DNA of 64,000 nucleotides from Nanobdellota archaeon (GTDB lineage Archaea; Aenigmatarchaeota; Aenigmatarchaeia; QMZP01): contig JAHIVW010000003.1 in NCBI GenBank assembly GCA_018816245.1, positions 186,001 to 250,000 of the forward strand, given 5' to 3'. Shown here piece after piece: positions 51,195 through 60,459 of this stretch. Position numbers and translations under genes: made by a program. The notes under the pieces were generated by a model, which worked only from the letters and a program-made list of their open reading frames with translations, was not told the DNA's origin and made no database searches. Position 1 is the first letter of the stretch; the number at the start of each line of letters is the position of its first letter.

Positions 51195-53054
51195 TTATGA
51201 TTCAAAGAGCTCGTCTTCTCGGAGTTTTCGGTGTCCAAGGAGCAGCGCAACGATAATGAGGATGACAACGAGGGCGACCAAGAGTGCAGGATTCTGCTGC
51301 AGCAGGGAAACCGTCTCAGCAACCCACATTTCAAGGTTGTCCCAGAGGGTTCCTCCTTGAGGACCGGTTCCAATAGAGACAAAGACCGGCACTGTCAGGG
51401 AAAAGGTTCGTCCTTCGGTCAGTGCTCTGACTGCTATACTGAGATCCTTGGTTCCGGTGGCATCCGGGAGGACGTAGACGTAGACAGTATCAGCCCTCGT
51501 CACGTAGATTTGCTTTGGATATTGGAGCCAGTGATCAGGAACGCCCGTGATTTGGATGCTGAAATCCTGGGGAACATGAGAGGTAATGTCAAGTGAGAGA
51601 AACCCGCTCTGCTGAACAGGAATGTCAAGGGATTCAGGAAGCAGGGTGACGGCGGTTTCTTCAGGTGGTGGGGTAACCACGGGAAAGGTATACGGTGTGA
51701 GATTGCCGAAGACCGTCGGTGATGCAGGGACGCCGCTCACGATTGCTGTTACTGTGTCCGTAATCCCACAGGTTGACGTTGCCTTCAGGAGAAGAGTGTG
51801 CCCGCTTGTCGTTGGGGTATAGTAGAGAAGCAGGGTTTTTGATTGGCTGGTTGGCACTGAAACCTTGTTTTGGCTGATCGCGGTATTGTCAAGCGAGAGT
51901 TTAACCGTAATCGAGGTATCGATCTCGCCGGTGTTTTTCACCGTTACCCGTGCTGTTTGCTGTTCCCCAATGGCATAGGTTTTCGAGAAGTCAAATCCAC
52001 TGATTTCAATATCACAGCCAGGCGTCACGCCGCCAGGCAACGATGGTGCCGGCAAGCACGCATCGTCCTCGCATCCATAATCACATTCAACAATATCGAT
52101 CATGGTCGAGGTGCAGTTCTGGTATTGGAGTTCTGCCCGCAAGATGTTGCCGTCGCAGGAGAAATCAAGGTATTTTTGCTGGCAGGTACAGTCTTGCCTG
52201 CAGTTGTTATAGGTTTCGAGGCAGTTGCAGACACCATCACCGCAGGTGTTTGGACAGTCCTTGCAGTAGGATGTCGTGACATCATCAACGGTTTTCCAGT
52301 TCTCTTCGGTGCAAATGTAATAGTTTCGGGTCGCGTAATTGCAGAAATTCTCGTTGAGAAATCCTGGCGGGTTGGTACATTTATAATTTTCAAAAACAGT
52401 GTGGATGAAGGTCTCATTGTCCGTGTCACCACACATCGCGACAGCATGCGTGAGGATCTGATATTCTCCATGTTTGAAGGTATAGGGGACAGAAATCGTT
52501 GCGGCCTGGCTTGCATTCAGTGTGTGCGTCTGGTTGAATATACGTGACCCGTTTACGGAGATCGTCAGGGTAATGTTTGTTGCAAGCGTCCCTGTGTTAT
52601 TGACGGCACCTACAATTGTGGATGCCTGTACTGCCATTCCCTTTACATCGACCTGGCACACTGGCTGGGCAACAGCGAAGGCCTCGGAAAGCGTGATGGG
52701 TTGGTGATTCGGCGCACTGCAGGTGACCGTAAAGGTATGATCTCCAGAGGTCAGGAATGTCTTGGTGAATTCGTAACGGGTTGTATTCGAATTATAGGAA
52801 AGCGTATTCGTGCTTCCGGTAATCGATTCGATGATGGTACAGCTCGCGTTGAGGATCGGGGCACCGGTGATTGCATCGTAGTAGAAGGCGTGAAACAGGA
52901 GGGGGGTTCCCAGAACGATGATCATATTGTCTGAGGCATCGCCGATGGCGAGGCCGGTCGCGTTCTGGATGGTGCTTTTGAAGCCTTCGGAGGGAGCTGG
53001 AAGCAGGAGAAGTGTGACCCCAAGCAGTGCCACGAGGAAGAATCGCATCCTCAT
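51195..53054 (-). CDS. Large cysteine-rich surface protein with C-terminal membrane anchor
   Basis: A 619-residue protein: signal sequence (residues 1-24), Ig/CARDB-like beta domains (adhesion-type: 'RVTVKNTGEIDTSITVKLSLD'), a middle disulfide-rich part ('NTCGDGVCNCLETYNNCRQDC' in outline), and a C-terminal membrane helix ('LLVALVVILIIVALLL') with a charged tail. It is a surface or adhesive protein. Its many cysteines probably need the DsbA encoded next to it. I chose the ATG at 53054 (MRMRFF) behind GGAG; the longer open frame to 53129 is unlike a signal. Confidence 0.78.
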   Translation of the reverse strand: MRMRFFLVALLGVTLLLLPAPSEGFKSTIQNATGLAIGDASDNMIIVLGTPLLFHAFYYDAITGAPILNASCTIIESITGSTNTLSYNSNTTRYEFTKTFLTSGDHTFTVTCSAPNHQPITLSEAFAVAQPVCQVDVKGMAVQASTIVGAVNNTGTLATNITLTISVNGSRIFNQTHTLNASQAATISVPYTFKHGEYQILTHAVAMCGDTDNETFIHTVFENYKCTNPPGFLNENFCNYATRNYYICTEENWKTVDDVTTSYCKDCPNTCGDGVCNCLETYNNCRQDCTCQQKYLDFSCDGNILRAELQYQNCTSTMIDIVECDYGCEDDACLPAPSLPGGVTPGCDIEISGFDFSKTYAIGEQQTARVTVKNTGEIDTSITVKLSLDNTAISQNKVSVPTSQSKTLLLYYTPTTSGHTLLLKATSTCGITDTVTAIVSGVPASPTVFGNLTPYTFPVVTPPPEETAVTLLPESLDIPVQQSGFLSLDITSHVPQDFSIQITGVPDHWLQYPKQIYVTRADTVYVYVLPDATGTKDLSIAVRALTEGRTFSLTVPVFVSIGTGPQGGTLWDNLEMWVAETVSLLQQNPALLVALVVILIIVALLLGHRKLREDELFES

Positions 53055-53092
53055 ATAAACTCCTATTAAGGGGTAAAGAGAATATAAGGGGC

Positions 53093-53353
53093 ATGGATAT
53101 GACCCAGAAACAACTTGAAACAGAAACAAGGAAGTGGCTCGCCCGTCTTGAACAGAAATGTTCGAAACTACAGGCTGCGAAGACGCCTTTGAAAACGAAG
53201 GTCGAGGAAACCGGGCTGGAGAATATCCATGCTTATGTTGCTGACTGCAAGCATTTCATGAAACAGGATGACTGGGTGCTGGCATTCGAAGCAGTTGTGT
53301 ACGCCTGGGGGATCTACGAGACCCTGGAACGATTACAGCTTCTTGCACCCTAA
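53093..53353 (+). CDS. DUF357 family protein
   Basis: An 86-residue helical protein with the DUF357 pattern ('ARLEQKCSKLQAA', 'YVADCKHFMKQDDWVLAFEA', 'AWGIYETLERL'). The family is archaeal and of unknown function; in several archaea it is a short coiled helix pair. The start is at 53093 (MDMTQK) or 53099. It diverges from the large surface-protein gene 39 bases away and precedes a membrane-protein/regulator pair. Confidence 0.82.
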   Translation: MDMTQKQLETETRKWLARLEQKCSKLQAAKTPLKTKVEETGLENIHAYVADCKHFMKQDDWVLAFEAVVYAWGIYETLERLQLLAP

Positions 53354-53385
53354 TACAAAGTACTTTGTACTACAAAGTATATAAA
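53354..53385. promoter_or_regulatory. Palindromic operator overlapping a TATA box
   Basis: A perfect 16-base palindrome TACAAAGTACTTTGTA (53354-53369) is followed by a further half site TACAAAGTA (53371-53379) that runs into the TATA box TATATAAA (53378-53385). The TATA box is about 27 nt before the ATG at 53408. A protein bound here would block the promoter. The winged-helix protein encoded two genes downstream (53979-54260) is the natural candidate. Confidence 0.65.
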
Positions 53386-53407
53386 CCTGTTCATCCTAAA
53401 AGAAGGC

Positions 53408-53992
53408 ATGGCGAACCCGATCGACCTGAAAGCCCTGGAACACAAGGCCTGGACAACCTACTTCCAGGACGGCCTCTGGGACCTCTTCTTCGGGATCATG
53501 GTTCTGTCCATGGGTCTCCGGGGCCTGACGGACAACCCAGTCTTCACGATGGGGGTCATGCTCGCGCTTGTTGTCGCCATCTTTGGGAAACGGTACATCA
53601 CCATCCCCCGGATCGGGGTCGTGAAGTTCGGCCCGGCACGAAAAGCGAAGCAGCGACGGATCGCCGCTGCCTTGATCATCTCCTTACTTGTCCTGGTCGG
53701 CTTCTTGCTCCCAGAATACTGGCTTCCGCTTGCTGTAGTCCCGCTTTCCCCGTTGATTGCCCTCTGGCTAGCGGTCTTCTTCGCCATTCTGGCGCATGCT
53801 CTCGAATTTCCACGTCTGTACCTCTACGGCCTCCTCTTCGCAGGCTCGGAATTTGTGTGGGGCGTGTACGGCCTCCCCTTCGGTCCGCTTGCCCATGTCC
53901 TTTCCGGGACCCTCATCATCGTCATTGGGATCGGGGTCTTGCTCCGGTTCCTGCACCAGTACCCCCAGGTAACGGGCTATGAAACAGATTGA
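53408..53992 (+). CDS. Membrane protein paired with winged-helix regulator
   Basis: A 194-residue integral membrane protein with five or six hydrophobic helices and a central basic loop ('FGPARKAKQRRIAA'). No catalytic motif is seen. Membrane proteins of this kind are often encoded next to small wHTH regulators of the HTH_34 type, which is the case here: the regulator gene overlaps its end by 14 bases. The leaderless start follows an operator/TATA region. Confidence 0.75.
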   Translation: MANPIDLKALEHKAWTTYFQDGLWDLFFGIMVLSMGLRGLTDNPVFTMGVMLALVVAIFGKRYITIPRIGVVKFGPARKAKQRRIAAALIISLLVLVGFLLPEYWLPLAVVPLSPLIALWLAVFFAILAHALEFPRLYLYGLLFAGSEFVWGVYGLPFGPLAHVLSGTLIIVIGIGVLLRFLHQYPQVTGYETD

Positions 53993-54260
53993 CCGGCTGG
54001 TCCATGAGCCAGGTCGCCTGCAGATTCTGGCGCACCTCGCTGTTGTTGAAAGCGCTGACTTCCTGTTCCTCATGCGGCAGATCGGGATGACCTTCGGCAA
54101 CCTGTCGTCACACATGAGCACGCTCGAGCGAGCAGGTTACATCACGGTCAAGAAGACGTTCATCGGGAAGCGTCCGCACACCATGCTCCAGCTCACGAAG
54201 AAAGGGCGAACCGCCTTCGAGATCTACCGGAAGACTATGAAACAGCTCTTCACGCTTTGA
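53979..54260 (+). CDS. Winged-helix transcription regulator (HTH_34/ArsR-like)
   Basis: A 93-residue winged-helix protein: 'MKQIDRLVHEPGRLQILAHL', then the recognition helix 'TFGNLSSHMSTLERAGYI' and a wing 'TVKKTFIGKRPHTMLQLTKKG'. It lacks metal-binding cysteines. It overlaps the membrane protein gene and probably represses this pair by binding the palindrome at 53354. Similar pairs are widespread in bacteria and archaea, but the signal they sense is unknown. Confidence 0.85.
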   Translation: MKQIDRLVHEPGRLQILAHLAVVESADFLFLMRQIGMTFGNLSSHMSTLERAGYITVKKTFIGKRPHTMLQLTKKGRTAFEIYRKTMKQLFTL

Positions 54261-54323
54261 AGTATTGAGAGCGCTTCCGCTAAGTTGTGAAAGAAAAAGA
54301 AAGAGGGGAGGGTCTAACAGACC

Positions 54324-57300
54324 CTAGTTGTTCAGGCAGACCCAGTTGTTGTTCCAGATGCAGGTTGAAGATGGATTGTACCGATCGTCTTCGTTAAGCT
54401 CGATCCAGTACCCGCGACCAGCGTACATCTTGTCGACTAAGTCGTTGTTATCGACTAAGTCGTTGTTGCAGGTTCTAAGATCCTGCCCACCTTCATCGAA
54501 GTTCCCGCAGTTCTTGTAGGTCCAAAGGCCGCTCCACAACGGGAAACCGTTGGTTGTATCCACAAGTGAGGATAGGGAACACAGGACAGGTCTACCAGTT
54601 ACGTTGTGATCACCACAATACGGATCAATAACGTCTGCTTCTCCATTGCTTGACTTGTAGTAGCCGATCAGGTTCCATCCGGCAACAAGGTCTCGTGATG
54701 GTGGGGTTATCGGTCCTTCACTGAAGGTCTTTCCACCAACCAACAAGTTGTCCTCGTCTGCTGCCATGACCCAGTAGCCGTAGCCAGGGTCAATGCTGCC
54801 TAGATTGTCGTTTCCTGCATAGTTGTCTGGGGTGTAGACAAACCACTGGTGAGTTGCGCCATCGTAGGTCCACACGGAGCTGACGTTTTCTGTTTCTTCG
54901 AAGACTGCGTCAGGACTGCTGTTCAGCAGGACGAACGGCACGGAGATGAGATTCCATTTCTTGTGGATGGGGATCTCAAACAGACCGCCATCGACCTTAA
55001 ATATCTCCATGTCGACCGGTCCGCGGTTTCCAAGGACATCCTCGCAGTAGAAGCTCAGGTTGTGGTAGGATTCCTCATGGAAGTTGCCAGTAATCGGTGC
55101 CGGTCCAGTGCAGCAGTAGCCTTCGTCATTGACGTAGCCGTTTGCTGTTCCGTCACAGTACGATTCAGTTTGGTCTGTTCCGTCAACCTCGACCATGTAG
55201 CAGACCCTTGAAACGTTGACCGGATGTGGAAGCTGGTCAGCACAATCCATGGTGACCGGTGTGTACTGGGTTACCTTCCAGCAGTCAAAGTCGTTCCAGC
55301 ACTGCTCGGTGAGGTTCGGATACCAGGCCTGGGATGGTTCGTCGCCGTACCACTTCACCTTCGGGGTGCTTACGGTCTTGTTCGGGAGCGGTGCGGTCAG
55401 ATCCACGTAGACGCACTGTTTCTTGAGGTCCTCGGTTTTGTTTACGTGGTCAATGCTCTGATACTCGATCAGGTGGCAGGATTCCTCAGGAACCTGGAAA
55501 GGAGCTTCATAGATGGAGAAGTCTCCTGTTCCTGTTGCTGTATTGCAAGCCTCGATTGTTTTACAATCGTCGTCGTTGACGCGAGTCACTCGATACGAGG
55601 TGTAGTCAACGCCCGATGGGTGCGGACCGAGATCGTAGCTCACGAAATTGATCCACGTTGTGTTGCTGATCCATTGCGGGATCCAGTGACCAAGGCGTCC
55701 CCAGACTTCGACATTGTCAAGCTTGCCGTAGTCAAAGTAGCCATTGTCAAGCCAGAACCGAATCTGGACAACTGGTTCATTTGCTGCTCCTGGAAGCTCC
55801 CAGGTTTCGTTTTCCCAGGTTGTCGAGGAAACAGCTTCAAGCTCTGTCCATGATCCTGAATTACCGATTCGGTAGGAGATACGGAAGTAGTCTCCAGTAT
55901 CAAGACCAAAGGTTCGCCGATCGTAGCTGAGCTCAACACTTCCCATACCTGTTGCATCAAATTCTCCAATGATGTAGGCGTCGTTCTTGATGAACAAGTA
56001 TTGGTTTCCTGGGTTCACTGGAAATGCCGTACTCAAACCAACATCGTCGTGGTGGGATACTCCAAGGTCATGAACTTCCCAGTTTGCATGGACCTCGGTC
56101 ATGGTGTCACTGAATGTATCTCCGAAGAGGGAGACTTCAGCTGCTTCGCTGCCGCTGAATTCACAGTAGGTGTCGAGGCAGGCTTGGACATCTCCTCCGT
56201 TGATCGCACACCAGTTGGAGCAGGAGAAGTACGGTCCATCGAAGCTCTTCGTTGTTTCAGGCTTGGTCTTGTCCACGTAGACGCACTGGTATTGTGGCAA
56301 TTCAACGTTGTTCAAGTTATCCTCTGAATAGTACTCGATCAGGTGACAGGATTCCTGTGGAATACCAAAAGGACCTTCGTAGGGACTGTAGACACCGCAG
56401 CCCGGATCGCCTTTCTCAACACATGGCATACAGGAGGTTGGGTCTGCACAATACTCGTCAGACACCAAACTCACGCGATACCAGGTATCCTTGACTCCTG
56501 ATGGATGTGGTACTGGATCAACTGCAGTGATCTGGATCGTTGAAGCAGTGTCAATGTATTCTTGTATCCAGCAGCGGGTTCCGTTGCCTTGTGGTTCACA
56601 GACTTCTTTTTCGTAGTACGGACCAAGGTAGGTTTTGGTGGTTACTGGCGGAACGGTTTCAACAGCGAAGATTTCTGTGTCAGGGATGTTTTCGTTTCCG
56701 AGCTTGTCAACGCACTTGTAGGTGAGTTCGTGCATCGAATCTTCCCGGAACTGGAAAGTGAGCGTTTCCTCTGAGGCAACACAACACCATCCTCCCTCGT
56801 AGGTATCACACAGATCGCTGTAGTTTCCTGTGAGGTCATCACCACCGACATAGCTGATCTGGAAGCACACGTTTGAGTGATCAACGGGGTGCGGCTGCGG
56901 ATCAGTGCACGTCAGCGAAATGTCTGTATTCTTAGTCACCCACCAATCAAGGGTTTCGTTGCCGATGAAGATGGATGGGGTTCCAACATCCTTTGTTCCG
57001 TTTGGTGAGGTATTGTCTACAAAGACACATTGATGGTTGTATTCTTCGTCATGACCAAACAGATCCTCACTGTAATACTCGATCAGGTGGCAGGATTCTT
57101 GTGGAATAGTGAACGCATTGGTGTAAGGAACAAAGTCAGAACAGTTTTCCGTACAAGGGATGCATTCTCCTGCATACTGACAGGAGACGTCTGGAACAAT
57201 GGCGCTTCGCCACCAGGTTCCTGAAACGCCAACCTTCTCATCCCATGCTGAGAGATTGATTGGTGTCTGGGATGTAATCCAGTGCGGGTAGGCAGCCTTT

Positions 57301-59240
57301 GTGTTTTCATCGTATCCGCCGCAGGTTTGCGAGACGCAGATGTTATAGCATTCCTCATCGGAATCACATGCTTCATCACAGAGTCCTGAGCAGGACACGA
57401 ACGGTTCTCCATACTCCTTTATCGTGATTGGTGGTTCGCCATCAACTTGAAATGGTTCAGTGTCACTGACTGCGTTCCCGATTGCATCTTCACAGTAGAT
57501 CGTCAAGTTGTGTTGCGAATCTTCATGGAAGATGATTGTATAGGGGAAGTCACCAATCTTGTACGGACCGTAGGTATCTCCATTCCAGTCGTACGACCAT
57601 TCGCACCAACTGTGGTCAATGGCATGGGGACTGGTACCGTCATCGACATCGACAACGATCTCAGTCACATCTTGCTTGATGTAACAGGTATCACCAGCAC
57701 CAGGGGGACACGTTCCTTCCTGCGGGCCGACAATCGTCTTGTTGATTACCGGGGGTTCTGTGTCAACCTTGTCGATTTCAGTATGGACACCGTCAGTGTT
57801 GTGCAGGACGTCCTCACACCAGTACTCGAGTTCGTGAACTGAGTTTTCAGGGAAGGTGAAAACAACTTCTCCTGTTTGCTGGGAGAATTCGCTCCAGTTG
57901 CCATAGCCGACTCCCTCGTCAACACGGTATCGCCAATGGATAGTAACGTGGTCCGAAGGGTGTGGTTCCCCGTCCGTGCAGGTTAGGGTAATGGGTGTTT
58001 GGGTCGTGATGTAGTAATCACAGGTTGTGTCGTTCATTGCACTGCACAAAACCTTGGGGTCGCCGACGGTCTTTTCAACGACAGGCGTCGTGTTGTCAAC
58101 GTAGGCGCACTGCCATTGGACGTCCTCTTCATGGCCGATGTTATCGGTGCTGTAGAACTGAATACGGTGGCAGGACTCCTCAGGGATGCTGAACGGTGTG
58201 GTGTATTCCGTGTACCGACAGTGACATTCAAGTCCTTCGCATTCAAGGTCGTATCCGACTCCACACGGGGCGCAGAGCTTGTCGTCTGCACACCAGCTGT
58301 CATCGACCAGGTCGACTCGATAATAGGTTTTGTTAACGCCGGATGCATGTTGTGGTTGTGGATCAGTAGCGTTCAGCGTGATCAAGGTGCTTGAATTGAT
58401 CCACTCGGAATTCCCGTCAGAAAAGAAGGGTGTTCCGTAGATTTTTTCAGTAATGGGATCTTCGTTATCAACCTTGAGGGTTTGAGTGTGTATTTCCTTG
58501 TTTCCGGCGTTGTCGTAACAGTTGAATTCAATCTCGTGAACCGAACTTTCATTGAAGTGGAATGTGTACGGGAGATCGTTGGGATTCACATGCAAGTAAC
58601 TTGTCCATGAACCACCGTCGATCCGATATCGAATTTCGCAGTAGTTGACTCCGCTCGGGGGTTGACATTCTGTCAACGGATCGAAAACTTCGAATGTAAT
58701 CTCGGTTTCTGGGGTGATCCAGTAGTCACAAGTTATATCGTTCAAGACAGAGCACGCAAGCTTTGGTTCGCCAACGATTTTGGTAATGTTTGGCGCTTCA
58801 CTATCGACGCTGGTGCTGTCATTAAGATATTGAATGGATCCTGTCTGGGGAAAAGTCAGGTCCCGGGTTTCGAATTGCCAGACCAGATTACATCCTTCAT
58901 TGGGGACAGTTGCTGAGAAGGTGAAATTGGTGGAATTCCCGGGAAGAATGGTATCAGGATCTCTTACATAAAGACATGCTTGCAGGGAAGAGATGAACAA
59001 TTTTTCCCAGCCAGGTTTTTCATCACACATGAAATTCGTGTAGCTAGGATTCTTGTAAATCCTCACTTCACCGACGGTATCTGGTCCATTGTTTGTGAAT
59101 GAAACGGTGTAATCTACATTCTGACCAGCTGCAGACCACTCAGGTTGAAGTTCTGCAGAACTCGTATGGACGGCAAACGCGGCCGAAGAAACAAAGGTTA
59201 AACAAACGAGAGTGGCTAGTAAAACTAACCCCCCACGCAT
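54324..59240 (-). CDS. Giant secreted repeat protein with cysteine-rich modules
   Basis: A 1638-residue protein with a signal peptide (residues 1-23). An N-terminal beta domain is followed by eight or nine repeats of about 110-180 residues. Each runs from a 'P(x)TK' start with paired cysteines, through 'W(I/V)T..T.I.L.C.D..PHPS' and '(Y/W)YRV', to 'E(E/D)S.H.(L/I)(E/Q)(Y/F)' and 'D..G...' and ends with 'VD(N/K/G)..P'. A non-repeat part with an extracellular lectin-like stretch lies inside the seventh copy, and the C-terminus has a 'WNLIS(V/I)' pair of sub-repeats ending in 'WNNNWVCLNN' with no anchor. Probably a coat or adhesion protein needing many disulfides. Confidence 0.82.
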   Translation of the reverse strand: MRGGLVLLATLVCLTFVSSAAFAVHTSSAELQPEWSAAGQNVDYTVSFTNNGPDTVGEVRIYKNPSYTNFMCDEKPGWEKLFISSLQACLYVRDPDTILPGNSTNFTFSATVPNEGCNLVWQFETRDLTFPQTGSIQYLNDSTSVDSEAPNITKIVGEPKLACSVLNDITCDYWITPETEITFEVFDPLTECQPPSGVNYCEIRYRIDGGSWTSYLHVNPNDLPYTFHFNESSVHEIEFNCYDNAGNKEIHTQTLKVDNEDPITEKIYGTPFFSDGNSEWINSSTLITLNATDPQPQHASGVNKTYYRVDLVDDSWCADDKLCAPCGVGYDLECEGLECHCRYTEYTTPFSIPEESCHRIQFYSTDNIGHEEDVQWQCAYVDNTTPVVEKTVGDPKVLCSAMNDTTCDYYITTQTPITLTCTDGEPHPSDHVTIHWRYRVDEGVGYGNWSEFSQQTGEVVFTFPENSVHELEYWCEDVLHNTDGVHTEIDKVDTEPPVINKTIVGPQEGTCPPGAGDTCYIKQDVTEIVVDVDDGTSPHAIDHSWCEWSYDWNGDTYGPYKIGDFPYTIIFHEDSQHNLTIYCEDAIGNAVSDTEPFQVDGEPPITIKEYGEPFVSCSGLCDEACDSDEECYNICVSQTCGGYDENTKAAYPHWITSQTPINLSAWDEKVGVSGTWWRSAIVPDVSCQYAGECIPCTENCSDFVPYTNAFTIPQESCHLIEYYSEDLFGHDEEYNHQCVFVDNTSPNGTKDVGTPSIFIGNETLDWWVTKNTDISLTCTDPQPHPVDHSNVCFQISYVGGDDLTGNYSDLCDTYEGGWCCVASEETLTFQFREDSMHELTYKCVDKLGNENIPDTEIFAVETVPPVTTKTYLGPYYEKEVCEPQGNGTRCWIQEYIDTASTIQITAVDPVPHPSGVKDTWYRVSLVSDEYCADPTSCMPCVEKGDPGCGVYSPYEGPFGIPQESCHLIEYYSEDNLNNVELPQYQCVYVDKTKPETTKSFDGPYFSCSNWCAINGGDVQACLDTYCEFSGSEAAEVSLFGDTFSDTMTEVHANWEVHDLGVSHHDDVGLSTAFPVNPGNQYLFIKNDAYIIGEFDATGMGSVELSYDRRTFGLDTGDYFRISYRIGNSGSWTELEAVSSTTWENETWELPGAANEPVVQIRFWLDNGYFDYGKLDNVEVWGRLGHWIPQWISNTTWINFVSYDLGPHPSGVDYTSYRVTRVNDDDCKTIEACNTATGTGDFSIYEAPFQVPEESCHLIEYQSIDHVNKTEDLKKQCVYVDLTAPLPNKTVSTPKVKWYGDEPSQAWYPNLTEQCWNDFDCWKVTQYTPVTMDCADQLPHPVNVSRVCYMVEVDGTDQTESYCDGTANGYVNDEGYCCTGPAPITGNFHEESYHNLSFYCEDVLGNRGPVDMEIFKVDGGLFEIPIHKKWNLISVPFVLLNSSPDAVFEETENVSSVWTYDGATHQWFVYTPDNYAGNDNLGSIDPGYGYWVMAADEDNLLVGGKTFSEGPITPPSRDLVAGWNLIGYYKSSNGEADVIDPYCGDHNVTGRPVLCSLSSLVDTTNGFPLWSGLWTYKNCGNFDEGGQDLRTCNNDLVDNNDLVDKMYAGRGYWIELNEDDRYNPSSTCIWNNNWVCLNN
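54434..54470 (-). repeat. Tandem duplication of an 18-base unit inside the giant protein gene
   Basis: The unit cgactaagtcgttgttat occurs twice in a row, with a third partial match, and encodes a repeated 'NDLVDN' in the last 60 residues. It is in frame, so it lengthens a loop without breaking the protein. It looks like a recent slippage event. Confidence 0.7.
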
Positions 59241-59418
59241 TCCAAATACTATTGTTCGGTTTATAGTATCACCAAGTAGGTCGAGTTAATAGAACAAGTT
59301 TTAAATGGATACCGGCAAACGCATTACGCTTGTAATGCATTCTTGGGAGAGAAGAACCTTTTTTTTGTATTTTGACCCCCCTAGATAGCAATTTATACTT
59401 TCGGTCCATCCTGAAGGT

Positions 59419-59559
59419 ATGATCCCGGTCCAGATCCGCGTCACCAGGCGAATCCTGGAAACCATCGACCATTTAGTCAGAGAAGGGATCTACCTGAACC
59501 GAAGCGAAGTTGTCCGGGATGCGCTCCGGCATCACCTTGAAACCGCTGAGCAACGATAA
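59419..59559 (+). CDS. Ribbon-helix-helix DNA-binding protein, 46 residues
   Basis: An ATG at 59419 to TAA at 59557-59559 encodes a small RHH protein: the beta strand 'PVQIRVTRRILETIDHLV', then two helices with 'GIYLNRSEVVRDALRHHL' as the turn and second helix. This is the CopG/ParD-like fold. A TTTATACT box at about 59390-59397 gives leaderless spacing. It stops one base before the convergent surface-protein gene ends. Confidence 0.8.
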   Translation: MIPVQIRVTRRILETIDHLVREGIYLNRSEVVRDALRHHLETAEQR

Positions 59560-59560
59560 G

Positions 59561-60385
59561 TTACTTGGCTCGCCGCTTTCGCAAGCCAAAATAGAGCCCA
59601 CCAATCAGAACGATGACCACAATACCGAGGCCGGCACTTGCAGCCGGGTTTGCCAAGAAGAATCCCGTGATGGGAAGTGGTGTGTCAGGCCCTTGGCCGC
59701 ACCCGCGAAGATCCTCTGGTTTTGCATTTGTTGTCCCGCAGGTATTCAGATCAGTGCAGACCCGGGACTGAGAACCGAATTGACACGCAGACCAGTCACT
59801 ACATGACCAGTCTTCAACGCAGTTTGGGTTTGCAACAAAATCGCAGGTCCGTTCTTCAAGGGGCATGTTTTCAACTGTATTGCATTGGTTCTTGTCAACA
59901 CACAATCGTTGTTGTTTTCCATTTAGACAAGCAAACCAGTCAGTACATTCCCATTTCTCTACACAGGATCCGGTGAAGGAACCGCCACCTCCTCCGCCGC
60001 CAGTGTCACCGCCAGTATCACCACCTGGGGGACTTGTGGCTTGCGTGATACTCAAGTCAAGTGTTGTTGTTCCTCCATTGACGAAGGTGAAAGATGTTGC
60101 AAAAACACCGTTAACATAAAAATCAATTTGCTTTCCATCATTGTCTCCTTCGGTATCGGGAACATAGAAAATATGTGGGGCAATCCCATACGTGCCTGCC
60201 GAGGTTGTCGTGGCTGCTTCATCAAGCCCCTGAATTCGTGCAACAACTAGAGAACCATCAGGTGCAGGTGCACCGTTGATTTGGACAGCACCATAAAACT
60301 GGTGCGGAACACCGGGAATAGCAGCAGCAGACGCCGCTGTCAGCATGAGGACGAAAAAGGTAATGAGACCGAATTTTGCCTTCAT
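59561..60385 (-). CDS. Surface protein with two thrombospondin-type cysteine modules
   Basis: A 274-residue protein: signal peptide (to about residue 22), a beta domain with 'DSLVVARIQG'-like strands, a Gly/Asp-rich linker, two copies of a cysteine module ('CVEKWECTDWFAC' and 'CVEDWSCSDWSAC' with 'LC/VC..D.N.C.T'), and a C-terminal membrane helix with basic tail. The modules resemble thrombospondin type-1 repeats seen in DPANN and other archaeal surface proteins. It would need disulfide formation. Confidence 0.82.
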   Translation of the reverse strand: MKAKFGLITFFVLMLTAASAAAIPGVPHQFYGAVQINGAPAPDGSLVVARIQGLDEAATTTSAGTYGIAPHIFYVPDTEGDNDGKQIDFYVNGVFATSFTFVNGGTTTLDLSITQATSPPGGDTGGDTGGGGGGGSFTGSCVEKWECTDWFACLNGKQQRLCVDKNQCNTVENMPLEERTCDFVANPNCVEDWSCSDWSACQFGSQSRVCTDLNTCGTTNAKPEDLRGCGQGPDTPLPITGFFLANPAASAGLGIVVIVLIGGLYFGLRKRRAK

Positions 60386-60459
60386 ACTCCTGCCACCGTA
60401 TTCTCTGAGGAGGAGTAAGAAATATAAAGGTTCCCGGATCTCGGATTCCCCTTATTATT

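Noticed and set aside
53365-53982. 205-residue plus-strand frame overlapping the membrane protein
   Set aside because: It is Arg/Pro-rich shadow sequence in another frame; the 194-residue frame has clear membrane helices, TATA spacing and coupling to the regulator.
54324-59240. Possible CRISPR-like periodic repeats in the giant gene
   Set aside because: The periodicity is at the protein level with degenerate DNA; no constant short direct repeats with unique spacers are present.
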